Assembly: GCA_014529385.2 (NCBI GenBank)
Contig: CM043945.1
Span: 153,976,741 to 154,038,740, forward strand
Reading direction: 5' to 3'
From: Adiantum capillus-veneris
Taxonomy: Eukaryota > Streptophyta > Polypodiopsida > Polypodiales > Pteridaceae
DNA length: 62,000 nt
The notes under the pieces are model-generated. The model worked only from the letters and a program-made list of their open reading frames with translations, searched no databases and was not told the DNA's origin. Positions 1-12,249 of this stretch are shown piece after piece. Numbering within the stretch: position 1 is the first letter of the stretch; each line of letters opens with the position of its first letter. The translations under genes were made by a program, and so were the position numbers.

Positions 1-33
1 GTAGAGAGGCATACCCGTAGTGCATGTCTCTAT

Positions 34-47
34 GCGCGCCGTTAGTA
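34..47 (-). repeat. GGCGCGC motif, inverted copy left of the first AG tract
   Basis: Read on the minus strand, this 14-mer is identical to 156-169 (tactaacggcgcgc). The two copies therefore form an inverted pair around the AG microsatellite at 61-132. A closely related copy lies at 5267-5279. It may be part of a transposon terminus or of a dispersed palindromic repeat. Confidence 0.6.
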
Positions 48-56
48 CTGTCCATT

Positions 57-60
<4 letters not shown>

Positions 61-132
<72 letters not shown>
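61..132. repeat. (AG)n microsatellite
   Basis: This is an uninterrupted AG dinucleotide tract of 36 units. It is the first of more than a dozen long AG/CT tracts in the window and lies between the inverted GGCGCGC motifs at 34-47 and 156-169. Confidence 0.97.
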
Positions 133-135
<3 letters not shown>

Positions 136-155
136 GTGTGTATTATTTTACCCTA

Positions 156-218
156 TACTAACGGCGCGCGGAGGTGCTTGTTGAGGTGAAAACGTGCTCC
201 GCGCGCACCTTTAGTAAT
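156..218. repeat. GC-rich palindrome (GGCGCGC family), left copy
   Basis: A left arm starting tactaacggcgcgcgg faces a right arm ending accgcgcgc-type sequence and ttagta, so the two halves can fold into a hairpin with about a 17-nt loop. The arm sequence recurs in a second hairpin at 5267-5326. The two hairpins flank the two-gene block between them. They could be degenerate terminal inverted repeats or copies of a small foldback repeat; no target-site duplication is visible. Confidence 0.55.
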
Positions 219-221
219 GCG

Positions 222-268
222 GACTCTCTCTGTCTCTCTCTCTCTCTCTTTCTCTATTTATATATGCT
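222..268 (+). promoter_or_regulatory. Putative core promoter: CT-rich patch plus TATA-like box
   Basis: A pyrimidine-rich (TC)n stretch at 222-253 is followed by a TATA-like stretch (tttatatatg) near 257-266, about 90 bp before the ATG of the H3-like ORF. Y-patches followed by TATA are common plant core-promoter architecture. The window is full of CT tracts, so the patch may be incidental. No expression evidence exists here. Confidence 0.35.
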
Positions 269-356
269 AAGCTATAGAAAGGAGAGAGAGAGAGATAGAG
301 AGAGAGTCATAGAAAGAGAGAAGGGGATTGAGACTCTTCTTTTGGTGTACAGTGAG

Positions 357-938
357 ATGGCTAGAACAAAAGCCACTGCAAGGAAGGCAGGCAAGGGTCC
401 AGGATTAGCATCTAAAGCAAGTAGCAGATCTGCAACCCCAAAGAAAAGACTTGGAAAACCAAATAAAATTCTGAAAGGGCCAAGGATGAAGAAGCTGCAA
501 ACCTGCATGGGACTTTTCAGAGAAATCAGAAAGGCACAGAAATGTGTAGATTTATGCATACCAAAGCTGCCCTTCCAGAGGATGGTGAGGTCCATATGTG
601 ATGAAGCTACCTGGGGCACCAAAAGGTGGAAGGTGGTGGCATTAATGGCTCTACAGGAAGCAGCAGAGGACTTCCTACTGGAGTACTTCAGTGACATGAC
701 CATTGTTGCAGCCCATGCCCACAGGGTTACCATAATGGACAAAGATAGTGAGACATTGAAAAGAATAAGGTGGAGGTATGACAAACTGCTGGTCCCCAAT
801 GTTTGCAAGGATAAGAAAATGAGGGAAATTTTGTTATACCCCCCGGAGCTAGTGCCACAGCTCACAGTTGTAGATGTCACACATGATGTGAATACAAGGC
901 AAGGGCAGAGACTACTGCTCGCCAAACAGAGGAAATGA
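357..938 (+). CDS. Diverged histone H3 / CENH3-like protein with C-terminal extension
   Basis: This is a 193-residue ORF from the ATG at 357. The N-terminus (MARTKATARKA) keeps the H3 tail start with Lys at the K4 and K9 positions. Residues 53-138 follow the H3 histone fold: REIRKAQK, then KLPFQRMVR, then ALQEAAEDF, then HAHRVTIMDKD and RIR. Two features resemble the centromeric variant CENH3 rather than canonical H3: loop 1 is one residue longer and contains RW, and the helix reads QEAAED rather than QEAAEA. About 55 residues follow where H3 normally ends, and no family is recognised for them. The stop overlaps the next ATG (ATGA, 935-938). The frame used by the next gene is already open from 887, so a missed splice or a 1-nt indel could fuse the two. 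Incorporation into chromatin is not shown. Confidence 0.72.
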   Translation: MARTKATARKAGKGPGLASKASSRSATPKKRLGKPNKILKGPRMKKLQTCMGLFREIRKAQKCVDLCIPKLPFQRMVRSICDEATWGTKRWKVVALMALQEAAEDFLLEYFSDMTIVAAHAHRVTIMDKDSETLKRIRWRYDKLLVPNVCKDKKMREILLYPPELVPQLTVVDVTHDVNTRQGQRLLLAKQRK

Positions 939-3107
939 GGGAAGCAGAGCTTAAGGAGAAAGCAAAAGTAGCAGTGGAGTCCCAGAAACAAACAGAGTGC
1001 AATGTGACCCTGTCTATAGAGGCAATGAATCAAGAAACTCTACTTTCAATGAAGAATGGTTTGCTTGCAGAGATACCATTTGTAGATGGAACCAGAAAGC
1101 TAGCTCTGGAAAAAATGGACATTGATTTATTGCAGAATCCAGATGCTCAGATTTCAGACACAATTATCTATGCTTGTCTTAAGTAAGTGTTACTATCTTG
1201 CTAGCTTTGAAAACTCAGATAATAGGTTTGCTAACTCAGGTAGAGTCTCTGTAGCCTGATCAAAAGTCAACTCCCACTGCACACTCACACAGAGGTGTTT
1301 CTCCTTGATCCACAAATGTCTGTAATTATTAGACAAAAGAACAGTCCATCTGGGACCTTTGAGAGTTGGTTTCTCCACTGTGCTATGCTGGAAGTTACTG
1401 TGATCATCTTTCCATATGAGAACAACCATCACTGGAGTCTCATATGCCTTGATGTTGACCAACCAGCACTGTGGGTGTTCAATTCAATAAAAGGAACCCA
1501 CCCTGAAATTAGGCTGTAAGTGTTTTGTATCAGAAAGTGTTTCTTATAGATATCCATGTAAATTTGAAGCCTCATGCTAACATCTTGACATTGCTTTGTG
1601 CAGTTGTATAAAGAGGTTGTTGCTTGCCTATGGCAAGCTATGTGGAAGGTATGAACTATACAAGGCCCCAATCAAAGAAGTACCTGTCCCAAATCAAACC
1701 GATGGGAATTCTTGCGGCTGGAGATGTCTTCTCCATGCAGAATATGTCCTGCAAAGCTACTTTGCATTAAAACCTTTCATGACTAAGGTACCCATTTGGC
1801 AATGCATTCAGTTAGTTTTGGTTTAGTCTGTAAAAGAATTCTCACCATGTGGTCTTTCAATTTTGCAGAGTGCTTTAAAAAACTACACATATGATTATTT
1901 GCAAAGATACCGGGTAAGTTTAATACAACACCTGCTTACTATGTCTAGCCCTAGAGAGCTTGAAGATAGCGGCTTGGATGAGCGCACTATTGATCTTACA
2001 AAACATGACGTGCCACCACGACAAACCCCTACATCCGATACAGTGGAATCGCAACGGGCCGAGGGTGTCATATCAGCAGAAGATGAAAGAGCCGAGGATG
2101 AGGAAAGGTCAAATGAGCATATGGAAGGTGCTAAGGTTCAACCGGAGGAGACAATGAAAGAGCCAAGTCAGCCAGTGGAGGAGCCAAAAGAGCCTATGGC
2201 TGAAACCCAAGATGAGGAAAGCAGGCCTATAGATGAGCAAAAGGATATGGATGAGGAAAGCAGGCCTAGGGATGAGCAAAATGATATGGATCAGGCAAGG
2301 ATGTATGAGGCAAGCCGATCAACCTTGAATGAGGCAGAAAGGGCCATGGGGGAGACCCCTGATGAAGATGTGAATGATGACTATGAAGATAAAGCGGAGG
2401 AGAGCAACAACGACATGAACACTACAGAGACCCAGTATGGACCCTTGCTACCTGTAGATACGGTTGTTCCGGTAATGTCTATTCAAGTATGGCAAAATAT
2501 GTTCAGCTTCTAACTACTTATATGTACTTGTCAACTTTTACAGAGGTTGATTATCTTGGACGTCAATGGATTGCTGCTGATGCGGGTGCCTCTCTGTGAC
2601 AGAGGACCCTTTGAGGATTTGCAAACGTTTCGGATGGGAACTTGTCGAGTCGTGGTTCGTCCAGGAACCAAGGAATTTATTCAGTTTCTTCTTCCGCGCT
2701 TCAGAGTTGCCATATGGTCTTCAATGCAAAGGCAAAACTTGTCGCCACTAGTTGCAATAGTTTGCAGTGTATGCCAAGCTCACACGTCAGATTTTGCCTT
2801 TTTGTATGATCAAAGAAAATGCGTTACCGTTGAGGGCCACTACCACCCTAAAAAACCAGGATTACCTCTTTTGTACAAACCGTTTAGCCAAATCGGTGTA
2901 CCCTTTGATGCAACTAATAGACTACTAATTGATGATACTCCTGAAAAGGGAGAACTAAATCCGCCGGGAACAACTATCTCACCACCTTCTTTCGAGGGGC
3001 ATTCCTTCCATTTTTTCCTTGAAGACATTCTGATTCCATACTTACAAAAATTGTATCTCAGTCCATTGTTCACGGACGAGTTTGTACTTTCTAATGAATT
3101 AAGATGA
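935..3107 (+). CDS. Five-exon gene: Ulp1-like protease domain fused to FCP1-like (HAD) phosphatase domain
   Basis: The proposed exons are 935-1182, 1255-1515, 1604-1787, 1869-2471 and 2544-3107. All introns are GT-AG and 72-88 bp long, and the phases join to one 619-residue frame. Residues about 73-211 are Ulp1/C48-like: SDTIIYACLN, FLLDPQMS, then HHW (His142), WVFN (Asn159 where Asp is usual), Gln201 and SCG (Cys207). Residues 240-430 are acidic and Glu/Pro-rich with repeated DEESRP-type units. Residues 433-600 match the plant FCP1/NIF-like HAD family: LDVNG (Asp438, Asn440), WSS (491-492), Lys544 and LLIDDTP (Asp562/563), then NPPGT. The family roles are SUMO deconjugation and phosphoprotein dephosphorylation; neither activity is shown. 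The gene starts on the stop of the H3-like ORF. The first coding exon could instead begin upstream, since the frame is open from 887. A potential alternative donor lies at 1914. Confidence 0.72.
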
Positions 3108-3134
3108 TTCTTCTATCATGTCTTTGTCTTGTCT

Positions 3135-3137
<3 letters not shown>

Positions 3138-3216
<79 letters not shown>
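3138..3216. repeat. (TA)n-(GA)n compound microsatellite
   Basis: A TA tract (about 3138-3168) passes directly into a GA tract (about 3169-3216). It lies 30 bp after the stop codon of the Ulp1/FCP1-like gene, so it would fall in its 3' untranslated region. Confidence 0.95.
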
Positions 3217-3220
<4 letters not shown>

Positions 3221-3282
3221 ACGTGGTAAAGAAATGTATTTCAAGCACACTTTTTCACAGGGCACAATTGAAAAATGAGATC

Positions 3283-3288
3283 AATAAA
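3283..3288 (+). terminator. Possible polyadenylation signal AATAAA
   Basis: AATAAA lies about 175 bp after the stop of the Ulp1/FCP1-like gene and about 50 bp before the 3' end of the convergent gene. Position and strand suit the plus-strand gene. Plant poly(A) signals are loose, so this is only a candidate. Confidence 0.3.
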
Positions 3289-3339
3289 CTTCATGTCTTG
3301 AAAGTCATTTGTATACACTTGGGTTCACAAGAATATCTG

Positions 3340-4758
3340 TTACATTGACACTACTTCAACCCGACCATCCAACTCTTTGCACAAAATATCTTTTTCCCTT
3401 CGCCGCATCACCTTACGGCCAGCTAAGAAAAAGGAAAAATCTGATAGGTCCTTGTCCATTGACTCTTCAATGATGTCATTTCGCAAATGCTGAAGACTGC
3501 ATAGCTCCCTTATTGTAACCACCAATAGTAGGCCATGCTCTTTATCAATCACTTCCACATCCACAGTAGGATTATCTTCCAAACCTGCAGAAACCTGGTC
3601 CATAGGAATGTACTTACCGTTTAGCATTTGTGATCGCATATACCAAAATGAGAGTAACAGTGATTGGCTTGCAATCATGTACTTGACAACTAGAGTATCA
3701 AGCGCGACCTCGCACCGTAAACCAATCTCTTCCTTTGCATACCATCCTTTGTCAAGAAGTTTGTCACAGGATGACTGCTGAAATGACTTGCACATGAACA
3801 TAGTTTTTGTAACTCTGATGTTGTAGCTATGAAACAGCTCTATGAAGAGTGCAACAGGACAAAAGTTTGCAATTCTAACCAGTTTGGTAGGAATAGAGCT
3901 ACGTAGAGACCTTTGTATATCCTTGAAGAGCTTACTTCGCATTGCCTCCACCATTGTTTCCTTGGGAACTGGCCAGTCCACAGTGTTCCAATCGGTTGGT
4001 AGAGGCACTTTCACCAACATGCCATTCTTATTCCCTGAGCTGAGTTGGTAAAAGTGGTCATAAAAAAAGATTCCCTCATCAGCCAGTCTTTTGCTGCTCC
4101 TCTCTGAGTACTGTAGAGAACCAATGTGGGCATGTACAACATGGAAGAGGCCTATTATGCACTCCACAGGTTCCCATTGCTCATAAGAAGAGGGATAAAC
4201 ATCTGCAATATATATAAGAAGAGTTAAACTAAGAGTATCAATAAGTACAAATGACAAATCTAATGTAATTGAGCTGTGAAGAGTGGAGACATTACTCATA
4301 ACAAGCGGAAGAAAAATTGCAAAATATATAAGAAAAGTTATAATGAGAGTATCAGTAAGTTCACATGTCGAGTACTTACAATTGCAACGTGGTTGATGTA
4401 TATCTGATACATTTCCACCGTTTGCTATCACCTCTGGATGGGTAAACACATGCTGAACAAGAACTTCCTTTACAGATCTTTTGCCGATTTCAACTTTGAA
4501 ATCCAACACCCTGGCCTTCCATGCTGAGCGGTAAACGTTGATACCACTAGACCTCTTGGGTCTTCTTGGTTGCATGAGGACCCATGAACCTTTGTTTATC
4601 CTTTGTCCAACCCATTGGTTCTCTGCACTTATTGAAGCTGGTATTGTAATTGAGGATATGCTACTACTTGGCCTTCTAGGCAAAGTGCCGTTGTTGGTTG
4701 TTGGTGTGAGAGACAGTAAACACCTGGAGGCTCTTGGGCGAGAAGACGTGGACGCCAT
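3340..4758 (-). CDS. Two-exon gene of unknown function
   Basis: The reading frame from the ATG at 4758 stays open to 3340. It is interrupted by a good GT-AG intron at 4203-4379 (donor gtaagt, acceptor attgcag), which is 177 bp, in frame and free of stops. The spliced product is 413 residues; the unspliced one is 472. The first 45 residues are Ser/Arg/Pro-rich. A region near residues 48-110 (GQRINKGSWVLM, then KARVLDFKVEIG) could be a small beta-barrel, but I do not recognise the family. The intron itself carries a duplicated segment of about 35 bp. The gene converges on the Ulp1/FCP1-like gene with 232 bp between stops. Long intact frames on both strands contrast with the broken ORFs in the rest of the window. 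Confidence 0.55.
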   Translation of the reverse strand: MASTSSRPRASRCLLSLTPTTNNGTLPRRPSSSISSITIPASISAENQWVGQRINKGSWVLMQPRRPKRSSGINVYRSAWKARVLDFKVEIGKRSVKEVLVQHVFTHPEVIANGGNVSDIHQPRCNCKYSTCELTDTLIITFLIYFAIFLPLVMSNVSTLHSSITLDLSFVLIDTLSLTLLIYIADVYPSSYEQWEPVECIIGLFHVVHAHIGSLQYSERSSKRLADEGIFFYDHFYQLSSGNKNGMLVKVPLPTDWNTVDWPVPKETMVEAMRSKLFKDIQRSLRSSIPTKLVRIANFCPVALFIELFHSYNIRVTKTMFMCKSFQQSSCDKLLDKGWYAKEEIGLRCEVALDTLVVKYMIASQSLLLSFWYMRSQMLNGKYIPMDQVSAGLEDNPTVDVEVIDKEHGLLLVVTIRELCSLQHLRNDIIEESMDKDLSDFSFFLAGRKVMRRREKDILCKELDGRVEVVSM

Positions 4759-5121
4759 AACTCTCAGAGAAAAGCTTTAGTGGAGGGAGATTCACTTTGA
4801 AAGCATTCTAATGGAGGGAAAGTGTTTTAGAATTCCAATATCTTGTGCGGGCTTAATGGTCACCCTCCAGTACGTTAATGACCATAAGAGAATATCAGAA
4901 GTGGGACCACACGCAAGCACCTAAAAGCTCGGTAAAAGGAAGGAAATTACTATGCTACAATCCTAGTTTTGTGAAAGTTTTATGCTATTTTCCTATTTTT
5001 TGAGTCTTTTCACGTACTTTCCTACGTAACGTAGCCTTCATGCTCATTGGACGCGCTCTATTTTTCTCTCTCTTCATATGGCCCTCCAAATGACCTCTGA
5101 AATTTCCTAATGAAGGAGAGG

Positions 5122-5179
<58 letters not shown>

Positions 5180-5266
5180 GACAGCATGGTGCAAAAGTGC
5201 AATAGAGAAACATGGGTAGGCTTTCTTGAAAGATAATTGTCCAAAAATCACTATAAGGAGCTTTGA
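4759..5266. other. Intergenic, with (AG)n tract at 5127-5173
   Basis: This is the upstream region of the minus-strand unknown gene. I see no convincing TATA box or other gene. The AG tract at 5127-5173 sits just right of the 34-bp segment at 5080-5113 that recurs at 5697-5730. Confidence 0.6.
5080..5113 (+). repeat. 34-bp direct repeat, copy 1 (copy 2 at 5697-5730)
   Basis: The segment starting ggccctccaaatgacctc is repeated with 32 of 34 matches at 5697-5730. The two copies bracket the AG tract and the right GGCGCGC palindrome. This points to a local duplication, or to duplicated flanks of an insertion. Confidence 0.8.
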
Positions 5267-5326
5267 ACTAACGGCGCGCAGAGGGGCATTCTAGCATTTT
5301 AGAATGCCTCCTCGCGCGCCTGAAGT
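5267..5326. repeat. GC-rich palindrome (GGCGCGC family), right copy
   Basis: The left arm (ggcgcgc, then gcattcta) pairs with the right arm (tagaatgc, then gcgcgcc). The 7-bp outer and 8-10-bp inner stems match perfectly, with mismatches between them and a 5-nt loop. It starts aactaacggcgcgc, like the copy at 156. With that copy it brackets the H3/Ulp1/FCP1 and unknown genes. Confidence 0.65.
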
Positions 5327-5696
5327 AAAAAGCCCATTTTTTGGGGTTTTTTGACATTTTTTGCCTCTTCGGATGTCGGAATGAGACAAGTAGACATTCG
5401 TTTTTAGGGTATTTTGGCATTCCGGACGCATTGGTGGTGTCAAAAGCCTCAAAATCTATCACTATTTGACAGTTTGTGTCTTTTCAACATTCAGTGATGA
5501 CGTAAGCTGCCTTGAATGCGCCGCACCTACATCCTGAAAAAGACGCTCGCATATAATAAAAAAGTGACCGTTTTCAAGGATGATTGGGAATATAAATCTA
5601 CTTTTTAAAGTGTCTGGTTGTCCTTTTGGACGTACTCACAAGGTGCAAGTGCATTTTAAAAAAAGTTTCTAGAGAGAGAAATACAATTTCTTACAA

Positions 5697-5730
5697 GGCC
5701 CTCCAAATGACCTCCGAAATTTTCTAATGA
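5697..5730 (+). repeat. 34-bp direct repeat, copy 2
   Basis: This matches 5080-5113 at 32 of 34 positions. It is followed by unrelated sequence. Confidence 0.8.
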
Positions 5731-6686
5731 TAATGGTGGCAAGTAACAAATTAAATCCATGAAGTTTCTGGGAGACAAAGAGATGTAAGCCATGATTCCT
5801 GACTAAAGTGTAAGGCAAGAAGTTACATATGATCAAAAGTTGAGCACTCAAGTAGGGTATAATATCTATACTCTCAAATTTTCAAGGGACATAATGTGTA
5901 TAGAAGAAGAGGCTCTCCTCCGTTGCCTCAATGTCCAGTTTCACATTTAAGGCAGCAAGAGCTAAGCCAAATGGTTGGTATGATGTAGATTGTGCGCAAG
6001 GGAATAGGTCCAAGCATGTAAATGGTTGAATACAATGTTCTCTCTCAACAAGGCACATGCCTTTGTAATTTGGGGAGAGAGTGAGATAGAGATTAGTGAA
6101 ATATATTTTAGGTCCCAACCTGAATTTTGCGCCATATCCTTCAGCTTAACATAATGGCCAAACTCTTGCAAAAATAAAAAATTGAGTGAACTTATTTTGG
6201 TTTTGATTTCTCACACATTTTGAGGTGAAAATGATGTGAAAGTGTACATGAACAAATAGTGTGCACCTTATTGTACTAAGCTACGATATGTATTATTGTA
6301 TTAGATGATGTAAAACATTACTATGCTTGTGCACAAAACATAGATAGAAATGCAAGCAAGGCAAAGAACCATAGATGGAAAGATCATTTAATATTGAAAG
6401 AAACCAAACTCATCTCTTTGAAACTAGAAACTTTCATGGTACATTGAAACATATGAGCCCTAATCTTTCCACAACTCTACTCTTAGATATGAAAAGTTTT
6501 ATAATTACATAGTGTAGCAATTATGGGCCTTCATCTTTAAAATCTTGCTAGCTTATCCAGTTTATAATTCTCGACTTGGTAGAACTTTTTTCAACCCTAA
6601 GTACTCCAAGGGAAATATGGGCTATGATGTGCGTTACTACCATGTCTTGCTCATAGGAAAGACGCAAGGATAGAAGCAAGTATGTA
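5731..6686. other. Non-coding, nothing recognised
   Basis: AT-rich sequence with only short open frames on either strand. None shows a family motif. No RNA gene or repeat was recognised. Confidence 0.6.
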
Positions 6687-6688
6687 TG

Positions 6689-6719
<31 letters not shown>

Positions 6720-6748
6720 ATGTGTATATATATATGTGTGTGTGTGTG

Positions 6749-6779
<31 letters not shown>

Positions 6780-7009
6780 ATACATATATACATGTATATA
6801 TATATATAGAATGTTAAATTCTATTTTACATATAATATATATATATATATGAATATGAGAAAGAACCTTACAAATGTGCTGGTGATAACCCTTTAAGTTT
6901 TCTTTGTAATGAAGCCTTACTATACTCATTTGAACATTTTCATTACCAAAGTGAGTGTGTGTGTGTGTGTGTGCACGCATGCGCACACGTCTCTCTCTCT
7001 CTCTCTCTA
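6687..7009. repeat. Microsatellite cluster (TA)n, (TG)n, (TC)n
   Basis: TA/TG runs cover about 6687-6838, a TG run is at 6954-6972 and a CT run at 6990-7009. The segment agaaagaacctta at 6857-6869 recurs at about 48103-48115, so this cluster is part of a dispersed repeat rather than isolated simple sequence. Confidence 0.85.
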
Positions 7010-10524
<3,515 letters not shown>

Positions 10525-10882
10525 TGAGGCTTGGGATAGTTAATTCTTCCCACAAAGTTTATGCTATGCTTGTGATGCATGAATCTTTCCACCTTCATTG
10601 CATCACCTAGGTCACAAGGACACAAAGGTTGTATTGTAACAAGTCTCTCTTCATGGGAGAAATCACAATACAAATGCCTTTTGGAGGAAGACCGGTCCTC
10701 AACTGTTGTCATGTTCTCTAAATTCTCTCTTTTGCAAAAGTATTGTTCATGCCAAGTTAAGTAGATGCTATGTTCATGTTGCTACTTCAATTATGTTCAC
10801 CTGCTATGCTCACAAAGTAATTTTTCAAAAGTACTATCTCTAATTTCCGCTACTCTCAAGTTAATAGGCCAATTCCATTACA
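10525..10882 (+). repeat. 5' LTR (aligned part)
   Basis: Direct repeat of 12250-12627, running from tgaggcttgggatagtt to ccattaca, with roughly 85-90% match by eye. It ends in CA one base before the PBS. The right copy has an extra insertion of about 20 bp (near 12421-12441). Confidence 0.8.
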
Positions 10883-10883
10883 A

Positions 10884-10895
10884 TGGTATCAGAGC
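10884..10895 (+). promoter_or_regulatory. Primer-binding site, initiator-Met tRNA type
   Basis: tggtatcagagc is the classical plant LTR-retrotransposon PBS, complementary to the 3' end of initiator methionine tRNA. It lies 1 nt after the LTR end. Confidence 0.9.
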
Positions 10896-11252
10896 ATTTG
10901 GTTTCTCGTTTCTTGATTAAGAAGAGGGTCCTTAAGTAGCCTATAAATTGTTGATTTTGTTAATTATATTAGGGTAAGTGGATATGGGATCTATTATCGG
11001 TTTTGTTTAGCCCACTATGTGGGATATGGTGCAGACCTTGAGAGCTTTGGACTTAATAATGGAGTCTTTTTAGACTTGCCTACGGATTTACCATTATTGA
11101 TCCATAAGAAATTTGAAAGGAGCTAGCTCTCGGCAACATTGCTATGTTAGACTTGCTCCACTACTCTCTAAATTAACCACTTCAATCCGTGGGTGTAGAT
11201 ATTTAAGAGCCGATTTTCAAAGGCTAAGAGGAGTGGCAACTAAGGTTTTAAA

Positions 11253-12246
11253 TTGCCAAATCATACGCTAAGTACGTACACAAATTTTGTTAACATGACT
11301 AACAATAACCAAGAGAGTAGAATGAACACTGATAGCTTTGATTTTGCACATGAAGGTGCTAATGAAGATGCTCCCATGTTTGTTAATTATCTCGTTACTA
11401 GGTTGCAGCAAGCTATGGGCAACCCTGCTTTGGAAGCTGAAGTTACTCAACAACTTTGCGCTTATGGAATTTCCCTTCCTCTCCAAGAGGAGAGAGAGCT
11501 TAGGATGCCTCTTGAAGATACCCCCAAAAGAAGACTCTCTCCCATACGAGAGGAGGAATCCAAAGATCACAAAAGCAATGAAACTTTAAGTTCCTCTAAA
11601 GATGTGGATCCACGAAGACGGCCGTCTAGACAATCTCCAACTCCTCCCAAGAGGAAAAGATCAACACACAGTCCTTCTCCTCGTCACCCGGAAAGGGAAG
11701 AGAGGAAATAAAGGAAAAAAAGGGCAAGAAGGAGGTCACCCTCTTCTCCTTCTTCTTCACCTTCGTCGTCTTTCGATGAAAGTTATGGATATTCTCCTAG
11801 ATAATACAAGAGGGGAGGAAATCGAAAATCATACCCTGCATGGTGAAGGTCACAAAAGCTAAAGAAGCTCAAAGAGGGAGGAAAGAGTATCTCTTTTCTC
11901 ACCTATGACGGCACCTTTGGTGCTATCGACAAAGTGTTGGCCTTCATCCAACAATTTGATGCAGGTTTTGGAGATGAGGTCTTCACATAGTCCTCCAAGC
12001 TACACCATGTAGCTATGCACTTACAAAAATCGGCTCGTCAATGGTGGGCTAGCCTTCGTGGAAAAATGGCAAAGCCCCAAAGACATGGAAAACTCTACGA
12101 GTTTCCATCATGAAGCAATTCCTTGCAAGCAATGCAAAGGACAAAGTGCTTACCAAATGGTGGAGCTTGAAGATTCTCTCTCATGAGTCTATCCACAAGT
12201 ATGTAGACAAGTTTTGGGATTTACATCTCAAGGCTAGTGAGGCTTG
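11253..12246 (+). pseudogene. Broken retrotransposon gag
   Basis: An open frame to 11711 encodes a charged N-terminal part that is Arg/Ser/Pro-rich at its end. Beyond the stop, with frame changes, a retrotransposon-gag domain is readable at about 11885-12246: SFLTYDGTFGAI, FIQQFDAGFGDEVF, then ARQWWASLRG, and later KYVDKFWDLHLKASEAW. Several stops and frameshifts make it non-functional. It ends directly at the right LTR. Confidence 0.75.
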
Positions 12247-12249
12247 GGA

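Noticed and set aside
272-1033. 253-residue minus-strand frame
   Set aside because: It is antisense to the H3-like ORF, which has clear family motifs. The minus frame has none.
1914-1949. A short intron after the gtaagt at 1914
   Set aside because: The nearest acceptor would give an intron of only about 36 bp, and the frame reads through openly, so the exon is kept as 1869-2471.
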